The notes beneath the pieces were generated by a model. It was not told the origin of the DNA. It did not search any database and worked only from the letters and a program-made list of their open reading frames with translations. DNA of 64,000 nt from Rhodothermales bacterium (GTDB lineage: Bacteria; Bacteroidota; Rhodothermia; Rhodothermales; JANQRZ01). The position numbers and the translations under genes are program-made. The stretch covers positions 1-64,000 of the forward strand of contig JANQRZ010000017.1 of assembly GCA_028284265.1 (NCBI GenBank), written 5' to 3'. This document shows, piece after piece, positions 38,834 through 47,964 of the stretch. Within the stretch, counting starts at the first letter, position 1, and every line of letters starts with the position of its first letter.

Positions 38834-41470
38834 TCACTCCTCCTCGCTCAACGCCTCCGCTTCGATGACGCGTCCCCGCGAGGTGAAAAAGTCCACGAGC
38901 CGATCCAACGCGGCCTCGGTGAAGGCGTGGTCGTCGCCGAGTGACTCTTGCACTACCCGATAGCTGGCGACGAGGAGCGATTCGGCCTCGGCGTCCTGCC
39001 CGAGCCGCCCGAGCGCATCGCCGAGGATGCTGGCGGTATTGGCTCGGTCGGGACTGTCGGATGGAAGAAGGGCGGCTCGGATGTCGTGGGCTTCGCGGGC
39101 GAGGGGTACGGCCTCACGGTTGCGCTCCTGCCGGAGCAGAAGGACTGCCATGTTCTGGAGGCCGAAGGCGAGGTAGGGGTGGCCCGGTGGGAGCCCGGCG
39201 CGCCACGTCTCGATGGCGCGCCGGTAGAGTCGTTCGGCCTCGTCGATGTTGCCTTGCTGCCGCCTGAGGAGTGCCATGTTGTTGAGCTGGATGCCGACGT
39301 TGGGGTGGGTCGGGCCGAAGGTGGCTTCGGCGCGGGTGAGGGCGTCCTGTTGCAAGGCGGCGGCCTCGTCATAGAGGCCCAACTCTGCCTTGGCCGAGGC
39401 GAGGTTGTTCATGGCATAGGCCACGTCATAATGCTCGTCGCCCTTGAGTGCGCGGTAGAGCGCGAGCGCCTCTTCGTGCAAGGCGACGGCCTCGTCGTGG
39501 TCGCCGAGGTCATCGCGTAGGATGCCAAGGTTGGAGAGCGCCTGCGGTACGCTGGGGTGGTCGTCGCCGTGGTTGGCGCGGAAGATAGCGAGTTGGCGAC
39601 GGTAGAGTGGTTCGGCCTCGTCGCTCTGGCCGAGGTCAGCGAGGAGGGTAGCGAGGTTGCCGAGGCTGAGGGCGACCTCGTCGTGGTCGGGGCCGCGCAA
39701 GTCTTCCTCCAGCGCGAGGGACTGGCGGAGCAGCGGTTCCGCTCCCTCGTAGTCACCATTCTCCCAGAGGAGGACACCGAGGTCACTCAGGCGGGCGGCG
39801 GTACGGGTATCGCGCTCGCCGAAGAGGGCGCGGTCGGTGGCAAGGGCGAGGCGGAAGAGCGAGTCCGCCGCCTCGAAGTCGCCGTTCTGCTGGAGGGTTT
39901 TGGCGAGGCCGCCCTGGGTCTCGGCGACGTCCACATGACGTGCGCCATAGAGTTGCTCGCGGAGCGTGAGAGCGCGACGGAATTGAGGCCCGGCTTCGTC
40001 ATAGAGGCCCAACTCCCGGTAGGTGACGCCGAGCGTGTGACGGACGGCGGCTTCCACCGCTGGCTCGTCACGGAGTTGGTCCGCGATCCGCGCCTCGGTT
40101 CGGTCGAGCACATCCACGACGCGGACCTCGCGCCCGTCCTCGTAGGGGTCCGGCGCGGCGAGCATATCGAGGAGGAAGCTATTGACGGTCTCGGCTTTGG
40201 CGGCCTCCGTCCGGGCTATCTGCGCCTGCCACAGCGCGAGGCCTGCTCCGGCGAGAAGGGCGAGCACGACGAGGGCCGCCGCCGCCGTCCCGACGCGGTG
40301 GCGCTCGATGAACTTGCGGGCGCGGTAGCCCGCCGTTGCGGGGCGGGCCGTGACGGGGAGGCCGTTCAGGTGACGCCGGAGGTCGTCGGCGAGCGCATCG
40401 GCTCCGAGGTAGCGCTGGCCCGGTTCTTTGGCGAGCGCCTTGAGGATGATCGTATCGAGGTCGCCGCGCAGCCGCTGGGCGGCAGAGAGGTCTGCGTCGT
40501 ATTCGGCGGGTTGAACGGAGGCCGAGGGGCGCGTCGGGGCGGTGTCGCAGATCGTCCGCTCGATATCGCTCGGCGAGAGGCCGGTCACGTCGTAGGGCCG
40601 TGTTCCGGTGAGGAGTTCATAGAGGAGCACGCCGAGTGCATAGACATCGGTGGCGGTTGTGACGGTCTCGCCGCGCACCTGCTCCGGGGCCGCATACTCC
40701 GGCGTCATCACCCGCATCCCGGTCCGCGTCAGCGCCTCGCTGGGGTCTTCCTCTTCGATCAGTTTGGCGATGCCGAAGTCGAGGAGCTTTACCTGAGGGG
40801 CCCCGCGCTCGTCTTCGGCGACGAGGATGTTCGAGGGTTTGAGGTCGCGGTGGACGACGAGGTTGTGATGGGCGTAGGCGACGGCCTCGCAGACCTGAAG
40901 AAAGAGTCGGACCCGCGCCTCGACCGAGAGCCGCGCCTGCTCGGCATAGGCCGTCAGTGTCTTGCCATCGACGAACTCCATCGCCAGCCACGGCATCTCC
41001 CGACCGAGCGTACCCGCGTCGGTCACACCGCCATCGAGGAGGCGGGCGACGTGCGGGTGCTCCAGCCGGGCGAGGATCTGCCGTTCGGCGCGGAAGCGCT
41101 CGGCGGACCCGGCGGAGGCCAACCCCGGCGGTAGCAGCTTGAGCGCTACCGTCTGCTCGAACGCTCCGTCAGCGCGTTCGGCCCGGTAGACCGCCCCCAT
41201 GCCGCCGCGCCCGACCTCTTCCGAAAGCCGGTACGGTCCAATGTGGGTGTCCAGCGCATCGGGGCGAACGTCGGCTCCGAAGGCTGGCTCCTCAAAGCGG
41301 TCAGCGGCCTCGGCCTCGTCGTGCGCCACGAGGAGCGCTTCGAGGTCAGCGCGGAGGTCCGGGTCGTCGAGCCGGTCGAGGAAGGCGAGGCGCTCTGCGC
41401 CGTCGAGGGCCGCAGCATCGGGGAGGAGCGCCTTGAGGCGTTCCCAGCGGACAGGTTCGGTCGAGGCCAT
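38834..41470 (-). CDS. Membrane Ser/Thr protein kinase with C-terminal TPR repeats
   Basis: The 878-residue product (ATG at 41470) has a Hanks-type kinase domain (about 78-345): glycine loop VGRGGMGAVYRA, ATP lysine in VALKLLPPG, catalytic loop VHRDLKPSN and DFG in LLDFGIAKL. One membrane helix (about 385-405) is followed by a chain of TPR repeats (about 450-870), e.g. DYEGAEPLLRQSLALEEDLR and HPSVPQALSNLGILRDDLGD. This layout is common in Rhodothermota, Planctomycetota and Acidobacteriota. TPRs on the outer side could sense or scaffold partners; targets are unknown. Confidence 0.93.
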   Translation of the reverse strand: MASTEPVRWERLKALLPDAAALDGAERLAFLDRLDDPDLRADLEALLVAHDEAEAADRFEEPAFGADVRPDALDTHIGPYRLSEEVGRGGMGAVYRAERADGAFEQTVALKLLPPGLASAGSAERFRAERQILARLEHPHVARLLDGGVTDAGTLGREMPWLAMEFVDGKTLTAYAEQARLSVEARVRLFLQVCEAVAYAHHNLVVHRDLKPSNILVAEDERGAPQVKLLDFGIAKLIEEEDPSEALTRTGMRVMTPEYAAPEQVRGETVTTATDVYALGVLLYELLTGTRPYDVTGLSPSDIERTICDTAPTRPSASVQPAEYDADLSAAQRLRGDLDTIILKALAKEPGQRYLGADALADDLRRHLNGLPVTARPATAGYRARKFIERHRVGTAAAALVVLALLAGAGLALWQAQIARTEAAKAETVNSFLLDMLAAPDPYEDGREVRVVDVLDRTEARIADQLRDEPAVEAAVRHTLGVTYRELGLYDEAGPQFRRALTLREQLYGARHVDVAETQGGLAKTLQQNGDFEAADSLFRLALATDRALFGERDTRTAARLSDLGVLLWENGDYEGAEPLLRQSLALEEDLRGPDHDEVALSLGNLATLLADLGQSDEAEPLYRRQLAIFRANHGDDHPSVPQALSNLGILRDDLGDHDEAVALHEEALALYRALKGDEHYDVAYAMNNLASAKAELGLYDEAAALQQDALTRAEATFGPTHPNVGIQLNNMALLRRQQGNIDEAERLYRRAIETWRAGLPPGHPYLAFGLQNMAVLLLRQERNREAVPLAREAHDIRAALLPSDSPDRANTASILGDALGRLGQDAEAESLLVASYRVVQESLGDDHAFTEAALDRLVDFFTSRGRVIEAEALSEEE

Positions 41471-41630
41471 AGCGTGGGGTTGATCAGTGAGCCTTCGGTG
41501 ATGATACCCGTATGATAGATATGAAGCAATGCCACCATCATCGACAGGAGGGGCACCGGCGTGAGCCGATTCGGGAAGGAATCCCGTCTTGATAAGCGAA
41601 CCCGCTTTACTTACTTCGATCCCTCCGACC

Positions 41631-42827
41631 ATGACACGCCTCTTTCTTCTTCCGCTTCTCCTCCTCCTCGCCGCCTGCGGCTCCGACTATGAAGGTGACT
41701 ACGCCGACGACCCCTATGGCGACTCCTACGGCGACCCCTATGCCGATGGGGCCTACGCCGACGGGGCTTATCCGCACGATGCCTACGCCGACGGCCCGTA
41801 CCAGCAAGGTCCGCCGCCGGGTGGAGCCTATCAGCCGGTCGCTGCCGGTCCCGGTGCTGCGGGCGGCCAGCGCGTGACGATTATGGACCGGGGGCTCCAG
41901 ATGCCGCGCGGCACTCAGATGGTGGCGCAGGGCTGGAACCTCACGCAGAACCTCGCCACCGATCCGAACACCGGCCAGCCCGTGAGCCAGCAGCTCGATA
42001 TCCACGGGCCGCGCGGTGAACTCATCCGCAGCCTCGGCCTCGCGCCCTATGGCCCGATGGTAGGCAGCGACTTCGAGCAGACGTGGCGGCAGCTCGCCCA
42101 GCGCGGTGTACAGCTTGGCAATGCCTCCTTCGGTCAGATGCAGCGCAGCCCGTCCACCGAAGCGCTGAGCGTCTACCGCCGCGCCGTGGAGATGGGCGGG
42201 CGCAAGGGCTTCCGCGTCGAGGCGCTCGAAGCGCCGGTGCAGGGCACCAGCAACGGACAGGCCATACAGGGCTTTGTCTATGTCATCCGGTTCACGTCGC
42301 CCCAGATGCCCGGTGGTGTGCTGCAGGCCTCGGCGGTTCTCAGCACGGCAGACCTCCTCCCGCAGACGCTTCAGGTCTTCGCGCAGATGGCGAACAGCTA
42401 CCAGCCGAACCCGCAGTTTGAGCAGCGCATGGAGCAGATCAACCAGGCCGTCATGCAGCGCCAGACCGCGCAGCACCAGCAGCGGATGTCGGCCAATCAG
42501 GCTCAGTTCAACGCCCACCAGCAGCGCATGGCCGCCAACTCTGCCGCCTTCGATATGCACAACCAGTCGTGGCAGAACCAGCAGCGCTCCAACGACGAGA
42601 TGCACCGCCGCACCATCAACGGCATCGCGGGCACGGTCGATCTCTACGACGCGAACACCGGGCAGTCGTACTACGGGGCCGAGAGCGGGTACGACTCCTA
42701 CTGGACCGACCCGAGCGGCAACGTCGTCGGCGCGCAGGGCTACGACAACCCCGACCCGATGCGGTACAACCAAGCCACCGACTACGATGACCTCTACGAT
42801 CAGGGTGGCTACGACGACGGATGGTAG
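41631..42827 (+). CDS. Lipoprotein with Tyr/Asp/Gly-rich repeats
   Basis: The 398-residue product has a lipoprotein signal (LLLLLAAC, lipidated Cys near 16). A low-complexity stretch follows (about 17-60) built of DPYGDSYGDPYADGAYADGA-like units, then a globular section (70-245) and a Gln/Met-rich helical region (about 250-335, HQQRMSANQAQFNAHQQRM). The C-terminus is again Tyr/Gly/Asp-rich. I do not recognise a family. It is probably anchored in the outer or inner membrane. It is divergent from the Ser/Thr kinase gene, 160 bp apart. Confidence 0.75.
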   Translation: MTRLFLLPLLLLLAACGSDYEGDYADDPYGDSYGDPYADGAYADGAYPHDAYADGPYQQGPPPGGAYQPVAAGPGAAGGQRVTIMDRGLQMPRGTQMVAQGWNLTQNLATDPNTGQPVSQQLDIHGPRGELIRSLGLAPYGPMVGSDFEQTWRQLAQRGVQLGNASFGQMQRSPSTEALSVYRRAVEMGGRKGFRVEALEAPVQGTSNGQAIQGFVYVIRFTSPQMPGGVLQASAVLSTADLLPQTLQVFAQMANSYQPNPQFEQRMEQINQAVMQRQTAQHQQRMSANQAQFNAHQQRMAANSAAFDMHNQSWQNQQRSNDEMHRRTINGIAGTVDLYDANTGQSYYGAESGYDSYWTDPSGNVVGAQGYDNPDPMRYNQATDYDDLYDQGGYDDGW

Positions 42828-42842
42828 GTCGCCAGACAGACC

Positions 42843-43003
42843 GGCTGTGTTTGATGGGTCGGAGTGAAGCCGAGCGAGAGACCTCGGCTCGCCCCGCAAG
42901 GCGCGCGAAGCAGCCGTAGCCCCTCGCTAAGGCGATGCAGCGCAACGCAGCAGGGTGGGTCGAGGGCCACGCGCAGGCCGATCTGAACCCGTCAAACACA
43001 GCC
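42843..43003. repeat. 161-bp element with inverted ends GGCTGTGTTTGA
   Basis: GGCTGTGTTTGA (42843-42854) and TCAAACACAGCC (42992-43003) are perfect 12-bp inverted ends with further partial pairing (GGGT/ACCC). The inside is GC-rich and contains no ORF. It lies right after the lipoprotein gene. It could be a miniature inverted-repeat element or a very large terminator stem; no target duplication was seen. Confidence 0.5.
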
Positions 43004-43020
43004 TAAGGTGAAGGAACAGC

Positions 43021-43054
43021 GTCCGGCTCCGGGGATCCGCCCTCGGAGCCGGAC
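43021..43054. terminator. Hairpin before the DJ-1/PfpI stop codon
   Basis: GTCCGGCTCCG (43021-43031) pairs with CGGAGCCGGAC (43044-43054); 13 bp from the minus-strand stop at 43068. Likely ends one or both convergent transcripts. Confidence 0.6.
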
Positions 43055-43067
43055 GTGCGTCTAAGCG

Positions 43068-43778
43068 CTACGCTTCGAGGGCTTCGATGACGAGGCGGGC
43101 GGTCTCCGCGCCGGAGTGCTGCTGCTGGCCCGTGATGAGGTGCCCGTCCCTCGTAGCGAACGCGGTCCACGGAGCCTTGGTCACGAACGTCGCGCCCTGC
43201 GCCGTGGCCTCGTCCTCGATGCGGAACGGCATCACCTTCTGCCCGACCATCGCATCGGCTTGGTCTTCCTCCGAGTTGGCGAAGCCGGTGAGCGTCTTGC
43301 CCCGGAGGAAGGGTGTGCCGTCGTCGTTCTTGACGTAGAGCAGCGCCGAGGTGCCGTGACAGAGCGCTGCCGTCGGCTTGTCCGCGTCGTAGAACCGGCG
43401 GATCGCCGCGTGCAGGTTCGTCGCCTTGTCGAAGGTGAACATCGGGGCCTGCCCGCCGCAGACGACGATGGCATCGTAGGCATCGAGGTCGAGGCTGCCG
43501 AGCGCGGGCGTGTCAGCGAGGAGGGCGCGGAAGTCGGGGCGGTCGAGGTAGGTCTTCGAAAGCGTGTCGTCGGCGGAGTAGCCGCTGGCGTCGTCGGGAT
43601 CGCTTAGGGCATCGACCTCGACGGGGCCGCCGTTCGAGCTGGCGATGGTGATGTCGTAGCCCTGCTGCTGGAAGGCGTCGTAGGGGTGAATCAACTCCGA
43701 TGCCCAGAAACCGACGGGGCCGCCGACGGTCGTGGAGGTAGACGGGTTCGAGACGATCATCAGGATGTGCTTGCTCAT
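43068..43778 (-). CDS. DJ-1/PfpI-family protein (Hsp31/type-1 glutamine amidotransferase-like)
   Basis: The 236-residue product (ATG at 43778) has the nucleophile elbow AALCHGTSALL with C140 and an upstream GFWASELIHPYDAFQQQG block containing the conserved Glu. It fits the Hsp31-like branch, whose members act as glyoxalase III, deglycase or chaperone. Reaction here is not determinable. It is divergent from the HxlR regulator gene across 99 bp, suggesting regulation by that protein. Confidence 0.92.
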   Translation of the reverse strand: MSKHILMIVSNPSTSTTVGGPVGFWASELIHPYDAFQQQGYDITIASSNGGPVEVDALSDPDDASGYSADDTLSKTYLDRPDFRALLADTPALGSLDLDAYDAIVVCGGQAPMFTFDKATNLHAAIRRFYDADKPTAALCHGTSALLYVKNDDGTPFLRGKTLTGFANSEEDQADAMVGQKVMPFRIEDEATAQGATFVTKAPWTAFATRDGHLITGQQQHSGAETARLVIEALEA

Positions 43779-43877
43779 AGCGTAGTGGGGACGGGTTGCA
43801 TGTGACAGGGTGAGGTACAATTTGTATCTTTACTTTCTGTAGGTCAAGAACGCACTAAAAAGTAGGGTACCCACCTT

Positions 43878-44216
43878 GTGGTAAGTATTCACACCTTCAC
43901 CTTCCGGGATCGCTCCTTCTCGTGCCCCGTTGAACTCTGCCTGAGCACCATCGGCAGCAAGTGGGCCGCGCTCATCCTCTGGCACCTCCGCGATAGCACG
44001 CTGCGCTACTCCGAGTTGCGCCGTCGCCTGCCCGGTGTCTCGCACAAGATGCTGGCACAGCGCCTCCGCGAACTCGAAGCCGATGGCCTCGTGAGCCGCA
44101 CCGTCTATCCGGTCGTGCCGCCGAAGACGGAGTACACGCTGACCGACGAGGGGCAGCGCCTCCTGCCCGCGCTACGGGCGATGCAGCAGTGGGGCGTGCA
44201 GTACAAGGAGGCGTAG
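43878..44216 (+). CDS. HxlR-family transcriptional regulator
   Basis: A 112-residue winged-helix protein starting at GTG 43878, with the N-terminal redox-type cysteine C16 in SFSCPVEL, then IGSKWAALILWHLRD, the recognition block YSELRRRLPGVSHKMLAQRL and LEADGLVSRTVYPVVPPKTE. HxlR proteins respond to electrophiles, quinones or aldehydes. It faces the DJ-1/PfpI gene; the intergenic stretch has TACAATTTGTA at about 43815-43825, an AT-rich near-palindrome that is a candidate operator. Confidence 0.9.
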   Translation: MVSIHTFTFRDRSFSCPVELCLSTIGSKWAALILWHLRDSTLRYSELRRRLPGVSHKMLAQRLRELEADGLVSRTVYPVVPPKTEYTLTDEGQRLLPALRAMQQWGVQYKEA

Positions 44217-44228
44217 GTCGCCCTGCGG

Positions 44229-45431
44229 CTAGACGGCATGCGCGCTGTGCCGCCACGCGAGGTAGGCCATGAACCCCGGCCCGAGGCGGAGGGCGTCCTC
44301 GTCGATCGTGAAGCGCGGCGTGTGGAGGCCGTGCGTGATGCCCTTGGCCTCGTTGCCGACGCCGAGCACGTAAAACGCCCCCGGCATCTGCTGCGTGTAG
44401 AACGCGAAGTCCTCCGACGCGAACCACTGTGGCAGGTCCACCACCCGCTCTTCGCTGATATAATCCACGGCAGCGGCGCGCACCTCGGCGGCGAGCGCCG
44501 GGTCGTTGGTGAGTGCCGGGTAGCCGACGACGATCTCGACCTCGCACGTCGCGCCGAAGGCAGCGGCGGTCTGCTCGGCGATGCGGCGGATCAGGTCGTG
44601 CGCCCGGAAGCGCCACGTCTCGTCCATCGCCCGGAAGGTGCCTTCGATACGGACCTCGTCGGGAATCACGTTCGTCGCGCCGTCGGCGACGATCTTGCCG
44701 AAGGAGAGGATGCTCGGCACGTCGGGCGGGCTGTTGCGGCTGATGACGCTCTGGAGGGCGGTGAGAACGTGCGCCTGCACGAGCACGGCGTCGGCGGCGA
44801 GGCTATGCGGGGCAGCGGCGTGTCCGCCCTCGCCCCGGATTGTGAGATAGACCTCGTCGGCGCTCGCCATGAAATCGCCCCCACGGACACCGATGGTCCC
44901 GACGGGCATCTGCGGAAAAACATGCTGCCCGACGATGGCCTCGGGCGCGGGCATGCCATTCGCTTCGAGCGCACCCTCTTCGATCATCACGCTTGCGCCG
45001 CCGGGGGTTTTCTCCTCGCTCGGCTGGAAGAGGAGGCGGACGCTCCCGTGGAGGTCGTCGCGGATAGCGTGAAGAATCTTCGCCGTGCCGAGGAGCGAGG
45101 CCGTGTGGGCGTCGTGCCCGCAGGCGTGCATCTTCCCGTCGTGCTCGGAGACGAAGTCGAAGGTGTTGGCCTCGTGGATAGGGAGCGCGTCCATGTCGGC
45201 GCGGAGCGCGAACGCCGGGCCGGGCTGTCCGCCTTCGATGGTGGCGACGACGCCGGTTTTCGCCACGCCCGTTCGTACCTTCACGCCGTCGAGCGCGCCG
45301 AGGGTCTCAGCCACGAGCGCAGCGGTCTCATGCTCCTCGAAGGCCAGCTCAGGCTTCCGGTGGATGCGCCGTCGGAGCGCGACGATCTCGTCGAACAGTT
45401 CAGCGTTTAGGGCCTGGATGCGTTCTTTCAT
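44229..45431 (-). CDS. M20-family amidohydrolase (hippurate hydrolase/N-acyl amino acid deacylase type)
   Basis: The 400-residue product (ATG at 45431) has the metal-binding blocks ALRADMDALPIHE and KMHACGHDAHTASLLG, then LLFQPSEEKTPGG, the dimerisation lid with GGHAAAPHSLAADA and the C-terminal LPQWFASEDFAFYTQQMPGA. This is the M20D subfamily that removes acyl groups from amino acids. Substrate unknown. No signal peptide. The upstream extension to 45527 is rejected. It is convergent with the HxlR gene (12 bp). Confidence 0.93.
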   Translation of the reverse strand: MKERIQALNAELFDEIVALRRRIHRKPELAFEEHETAALVAETLGALDGVKVRTGVAKTGVVATIEGGQPGPAFALRADMDALPIHEANTFDFVSEHDGKMHACGHDAHTASLLGTAKILHAIRDDLHGSVRLLFQPSEEKTPGGASVMIEEGALEANGMPAPEAIVGQHVFPQMPVGTIGVRGGDFMASADEVYLTIRGEGGHAAAPHSLAADAVLVQAHVLTALQSVISRNSPPDVPSILSFGKIVADGATNVIPDEVRIEGTFRAMDETWRFRAHDLIRRIAEQTAAAFGATCEVEIVVGYPALTNDPALAAEVRAAAVDYISEERVVDLPQWFASEDFAFYTQQMPGAFYVLGVGNEAKGITHGLHTPRFTIDEDALRLGPGFMAYLAWRHSAHAV

Positions 45432-45543
45432 CGGGACAGGGGCAGGTGGCCCGGGAAAATACACGCGCTCGGAGAGGTTGTACCGAGCCGCCCCTTGCTC
45501 GTATGATGAGGGATATAGTCTTCTCACGTAGACCCCCGCTCCG

Positions 45544-47745
45544 ATGCTACGTCGCTACGTTTGCCTCGCGCTGTTCTTCATCGCTCCGCTCGTCGCCCAA
45601 GGGCAGGCCGCACAGGATATCATCCTCCAGGCCCCCGATGCGACGACGGTTGAGATCGACCGGGACGAGTGGGGTGTACCGCACATCACCGCCGAGACCG
45701 AGGCCGCCGCGTTCTTCGGGCAGGGCTTCGCCGCGGCGCAGGACCGGCTCTTCCAGATGGAGAACTTCTGGCGCGCCGCGACGGGCCGCCTCGCCGAAGC
45801 GTTCGGGCCTGGCTTCCTCGAGACCGACCAGCAGGTCCGCACGGTCTTCTACACGCCTGCCGAGCGGCAGGCACAGTTCGACGCGCTCCCCGACGACATC
45901 CAGACGATGCTGACGAGCTTCAAGGACGGCATCAACGCCTACATCGACTCGGTCGCGGCCAACCCATCGGTCTATGAGCCGGTCGAGTACACCCAACTCC
46001 CGTTCACCCTCATCGGGATTGAGACTTGGGACGAGGACAAGATGGTCGCCCTCATGCAGTTTTTCATGCGCCGGTTCGGCGAGGCCGGGGGCGAAGAACT
46101 GACCCGGCTCGCCGAACTGACGGCGAACGGGCAGAAGTGGTTCGATGAGAACCGCCCCATCAACGACCCGACGGCCCCGACGACGATCCCCGACGATGTG
46201 CCGCGCCCGCCTGTCGTGCATGAGGTGGCCTACCGCGGTCCGGTCGTGGACCCGGCGCTCGCCGCCAAGGTCGTCGCCCGGCGTGAGCGCGTCGACCGTC
46301 GGCTCGACCAGATCGGTGTGCCGCGCAAGTTTGGATCGTATGCCGCACTCATCGGGGCGTCGCAGTCGGCTCCTGGCGACGTGCTGCTGCTCGGGGCGCC
46401 GCAGATGGGTGAGCCCGCTGTGTCGGCCCCCGGCGACCCGGAACGGGCCGTGACATGGGAATCCAAACTGCTCGTCGGTGAGGCGAGTGACCCCGCGCTC
46501 CACATCGCCGGGATGACGGTGCCGGGCATCCCGGGCGTCATCATCGGCCGCAACGCCGATCGCGCCTGGACGCTCACCAGCGGCGTCTCAGACAACGTCG
46601 ACACGTTCGTCGAGGCGACCGAGGATAATACCCTCACGCGCTACTTCTTCGACGGCGGGTTCGTGGACTACGAGGTGATCGAAGAGACGATCCTTGTGCT
46701 CGGGGCGGCGCCGGTCATGTTCACCCACCATCGAAGCGTCCACGGACCAGTCTACACGACCGATCTCGACAACCAGCAGGCCTTCACCTGGCAGTACACC
46801 TTCTGGAACCAGGAACTCGACATGATGACGGCGTTCTACGACCTGTGGAAAGCTGAGACTGAGGCCGACGTGGACGCCGTGGGAGCCGCCGTCCCGATGT
46901 CGTTTAATCTCTTCCTCAACAACAAGGCGCAGGACATCCGCTTCTGGCACATCGGCTTTTACCCCGACCGCCCGGATGGGACCGATCCGCGCCTCCCGCT
47001 CGTCGGCGACGGCTCGCAGGAGTGGGACGGCATCCGGCCCTTCGAGGAGCTCCCGCAGGACGAGAATCCGTCCCAGGGCTACTACGTCAACTGGAACAAC
47101 AAGCCGTCCTCCGACTGGGATCACGGCGACATCATGCCGTGGTTCTCTGGGGCCGGGCGGACCTACGACGGCGTGCTCGACATCGAGGCCTACGTGACGG
47201 CAAACGCGCCGCTCGCCTTCGACGAGATGAAGGGCATCCACCCGGTCATCGATGCGAGCGAATACCCCGGTACCTACCAGCAGGTCGTCCAGTTCAGCCC
47301 CACCGGCAGCCGTGCCGAGAACATGATCCCGCCCGGGCAGAGCGCGTTCTTCAACAACGTCGGGGCGCCCAGCCCCCACGTGGCCGACCAGTGGCCGCTC
47401 TACCAGACCTACGAGATGAAGGACTTCACCTTCATCGGCGCGAACCCAGTGGCGAGCGAGCCGGGCGCGACGCCGGGTGTGGCACCGCGCCTCGGAGCCG
47501 TCTACCCGAACCCGCCGGTCGGCGAGGTCGCCCGCATCGTTGTTGAGATGCCGTCGGCCGGGATGGTTCAGCTTGAGGTCATCGACGTGCTCGGTCGCAC
47601 GGTTGCCACGCTTCGGGATGGAGTGATGGCCGAGGGCACGCACGAGGTCGAGGTCAGCACAAAGGGTCTTGGTAGTGGCGTCTACTTCGTCCGCCTCCGC
47701 GCCGACGGTCAGACGCAGACGCGCAAGCTGACGGTCGTCCGATAG
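45544..47745 (+). CDS. Penicillin acylase-family hydrolase with T9SS sorting domain
   Basis: The 733-residue product has a signal peptide (MLRRYVCLALFFIAPLVAQG), an alpha-subunit-like part beginning EWGVPHITAETEAAAFFGQG with AAAQDRLFQMENFWR, and a beta-subunit-like part starting at the probable Ntn nucleophile S265 in KFGSYAALIG, followed by LLLGAPQMG. C-terminal residues about 650-733 form a T9SS type A sorting domain (RLGAVYPNP ... VIDVLGRTVATLRDG, ending RKLTVVR). Self-cleavage into two chains is expected from the family. Acylases of this group cleave amides, including acyl-homoserine lactones; the substrate is unknown. It is predicted to reach the cell surface. Confidence 0.88.
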   Translation: MLRRYVCLALFFIAPLVAQGQAAQDIILQAPDATTVEIDRDEWGVPHITAETEAAAFFGQGFAAAQDRLFQMENFWRAATGRLAEAFGPGFLETDQQVRTVFYTPAERQAQFDALPDDIQTMLTSFKDGINAYIDSVAANPSVYEPVEYTQLPFTLIGIETWDEDKMVALMQFFMRRFGEAGGEELTRLAELTANGQKWFDENRPINDPTAPTTIPDDVPRPPVVHEVAYRGPVVDPALAAKVVARRERVDRRLDQIGVPRKFGSYAALIGASQSAPGDVLLLGAPQMGEPAVSAPGDPERAVTWESKLLVGEASDPALHIAGMTVPGIPGVIIGRNADRAWTLTSGVSDNVDTFVEATEDNTLTRYFFDGGFVDYEVIEETILVLGAAPVMFTHHRSVHGPVYTTDLDNQQAFTWQYTFWNQELDMMTAFYDLWKAETEADVDAVGAAVPMSFNLFLNNKAQDIRFWHIGFYPDRPDGTDPRLPLVGDGSQEWDGIRPFEELPQDENPSQGYYVNWNNKPSSDWDHGDIMPWFSGAGRTYDGVLDIEAYVTANAPLAFDEMKGIHPVIDASEYPGTYQQVVQFSPTGSRAENMIPPGQSAFFNNVGAPSPHVADQWPLYQTYEMKDFTFIGANPVASEPGATPGVAPRLGAVYPNPPVGEVARIVVEMPSAGMVQLEVIDVLGRTVATLRDGVMAEGTHEVEVSTKGLGSGVYFVRLRADGQTQTRKLTVVR

Positions 47746-47763
47746 CGTCTCGCAGAAACGCAC

Positions 47764-47799
47764 GAAGCCCCGAATCGGCAGTGGCTGATTCGGGGCTTC
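47764..47799 (+). terminator. Rho-independent terminator after the acylase gene
   Basis: GAAGCCCCGAATC and GATTCGGGGCTTC form a 13-bp perfect stem with a 10-base loop, followed by TGTTT. It lies 18 bp after the stop and just before the 3' end of the opposing tRNA gene. Confidence 0.85.
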
Positions 47800-47808
47800 T
47801 GTTTGGAG

Positions 47809-47881
<73 letters not shown>

Positions 47882-47964
47882 AGAGGTGGCCCGCTCGTGA
47901 GCGGGGCTGGAATATACGGAGCCTGCGCCGCGCTGCTGAGGGGGAAACTTGGTGAAGACACCGC

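Noticed and set aside
39557-41134. 525-codon plus-strand frame opposite the Ser/Thr kinase
   Set aside because: Antisense to kinase and TPR motifs; sequence lacks any domain.
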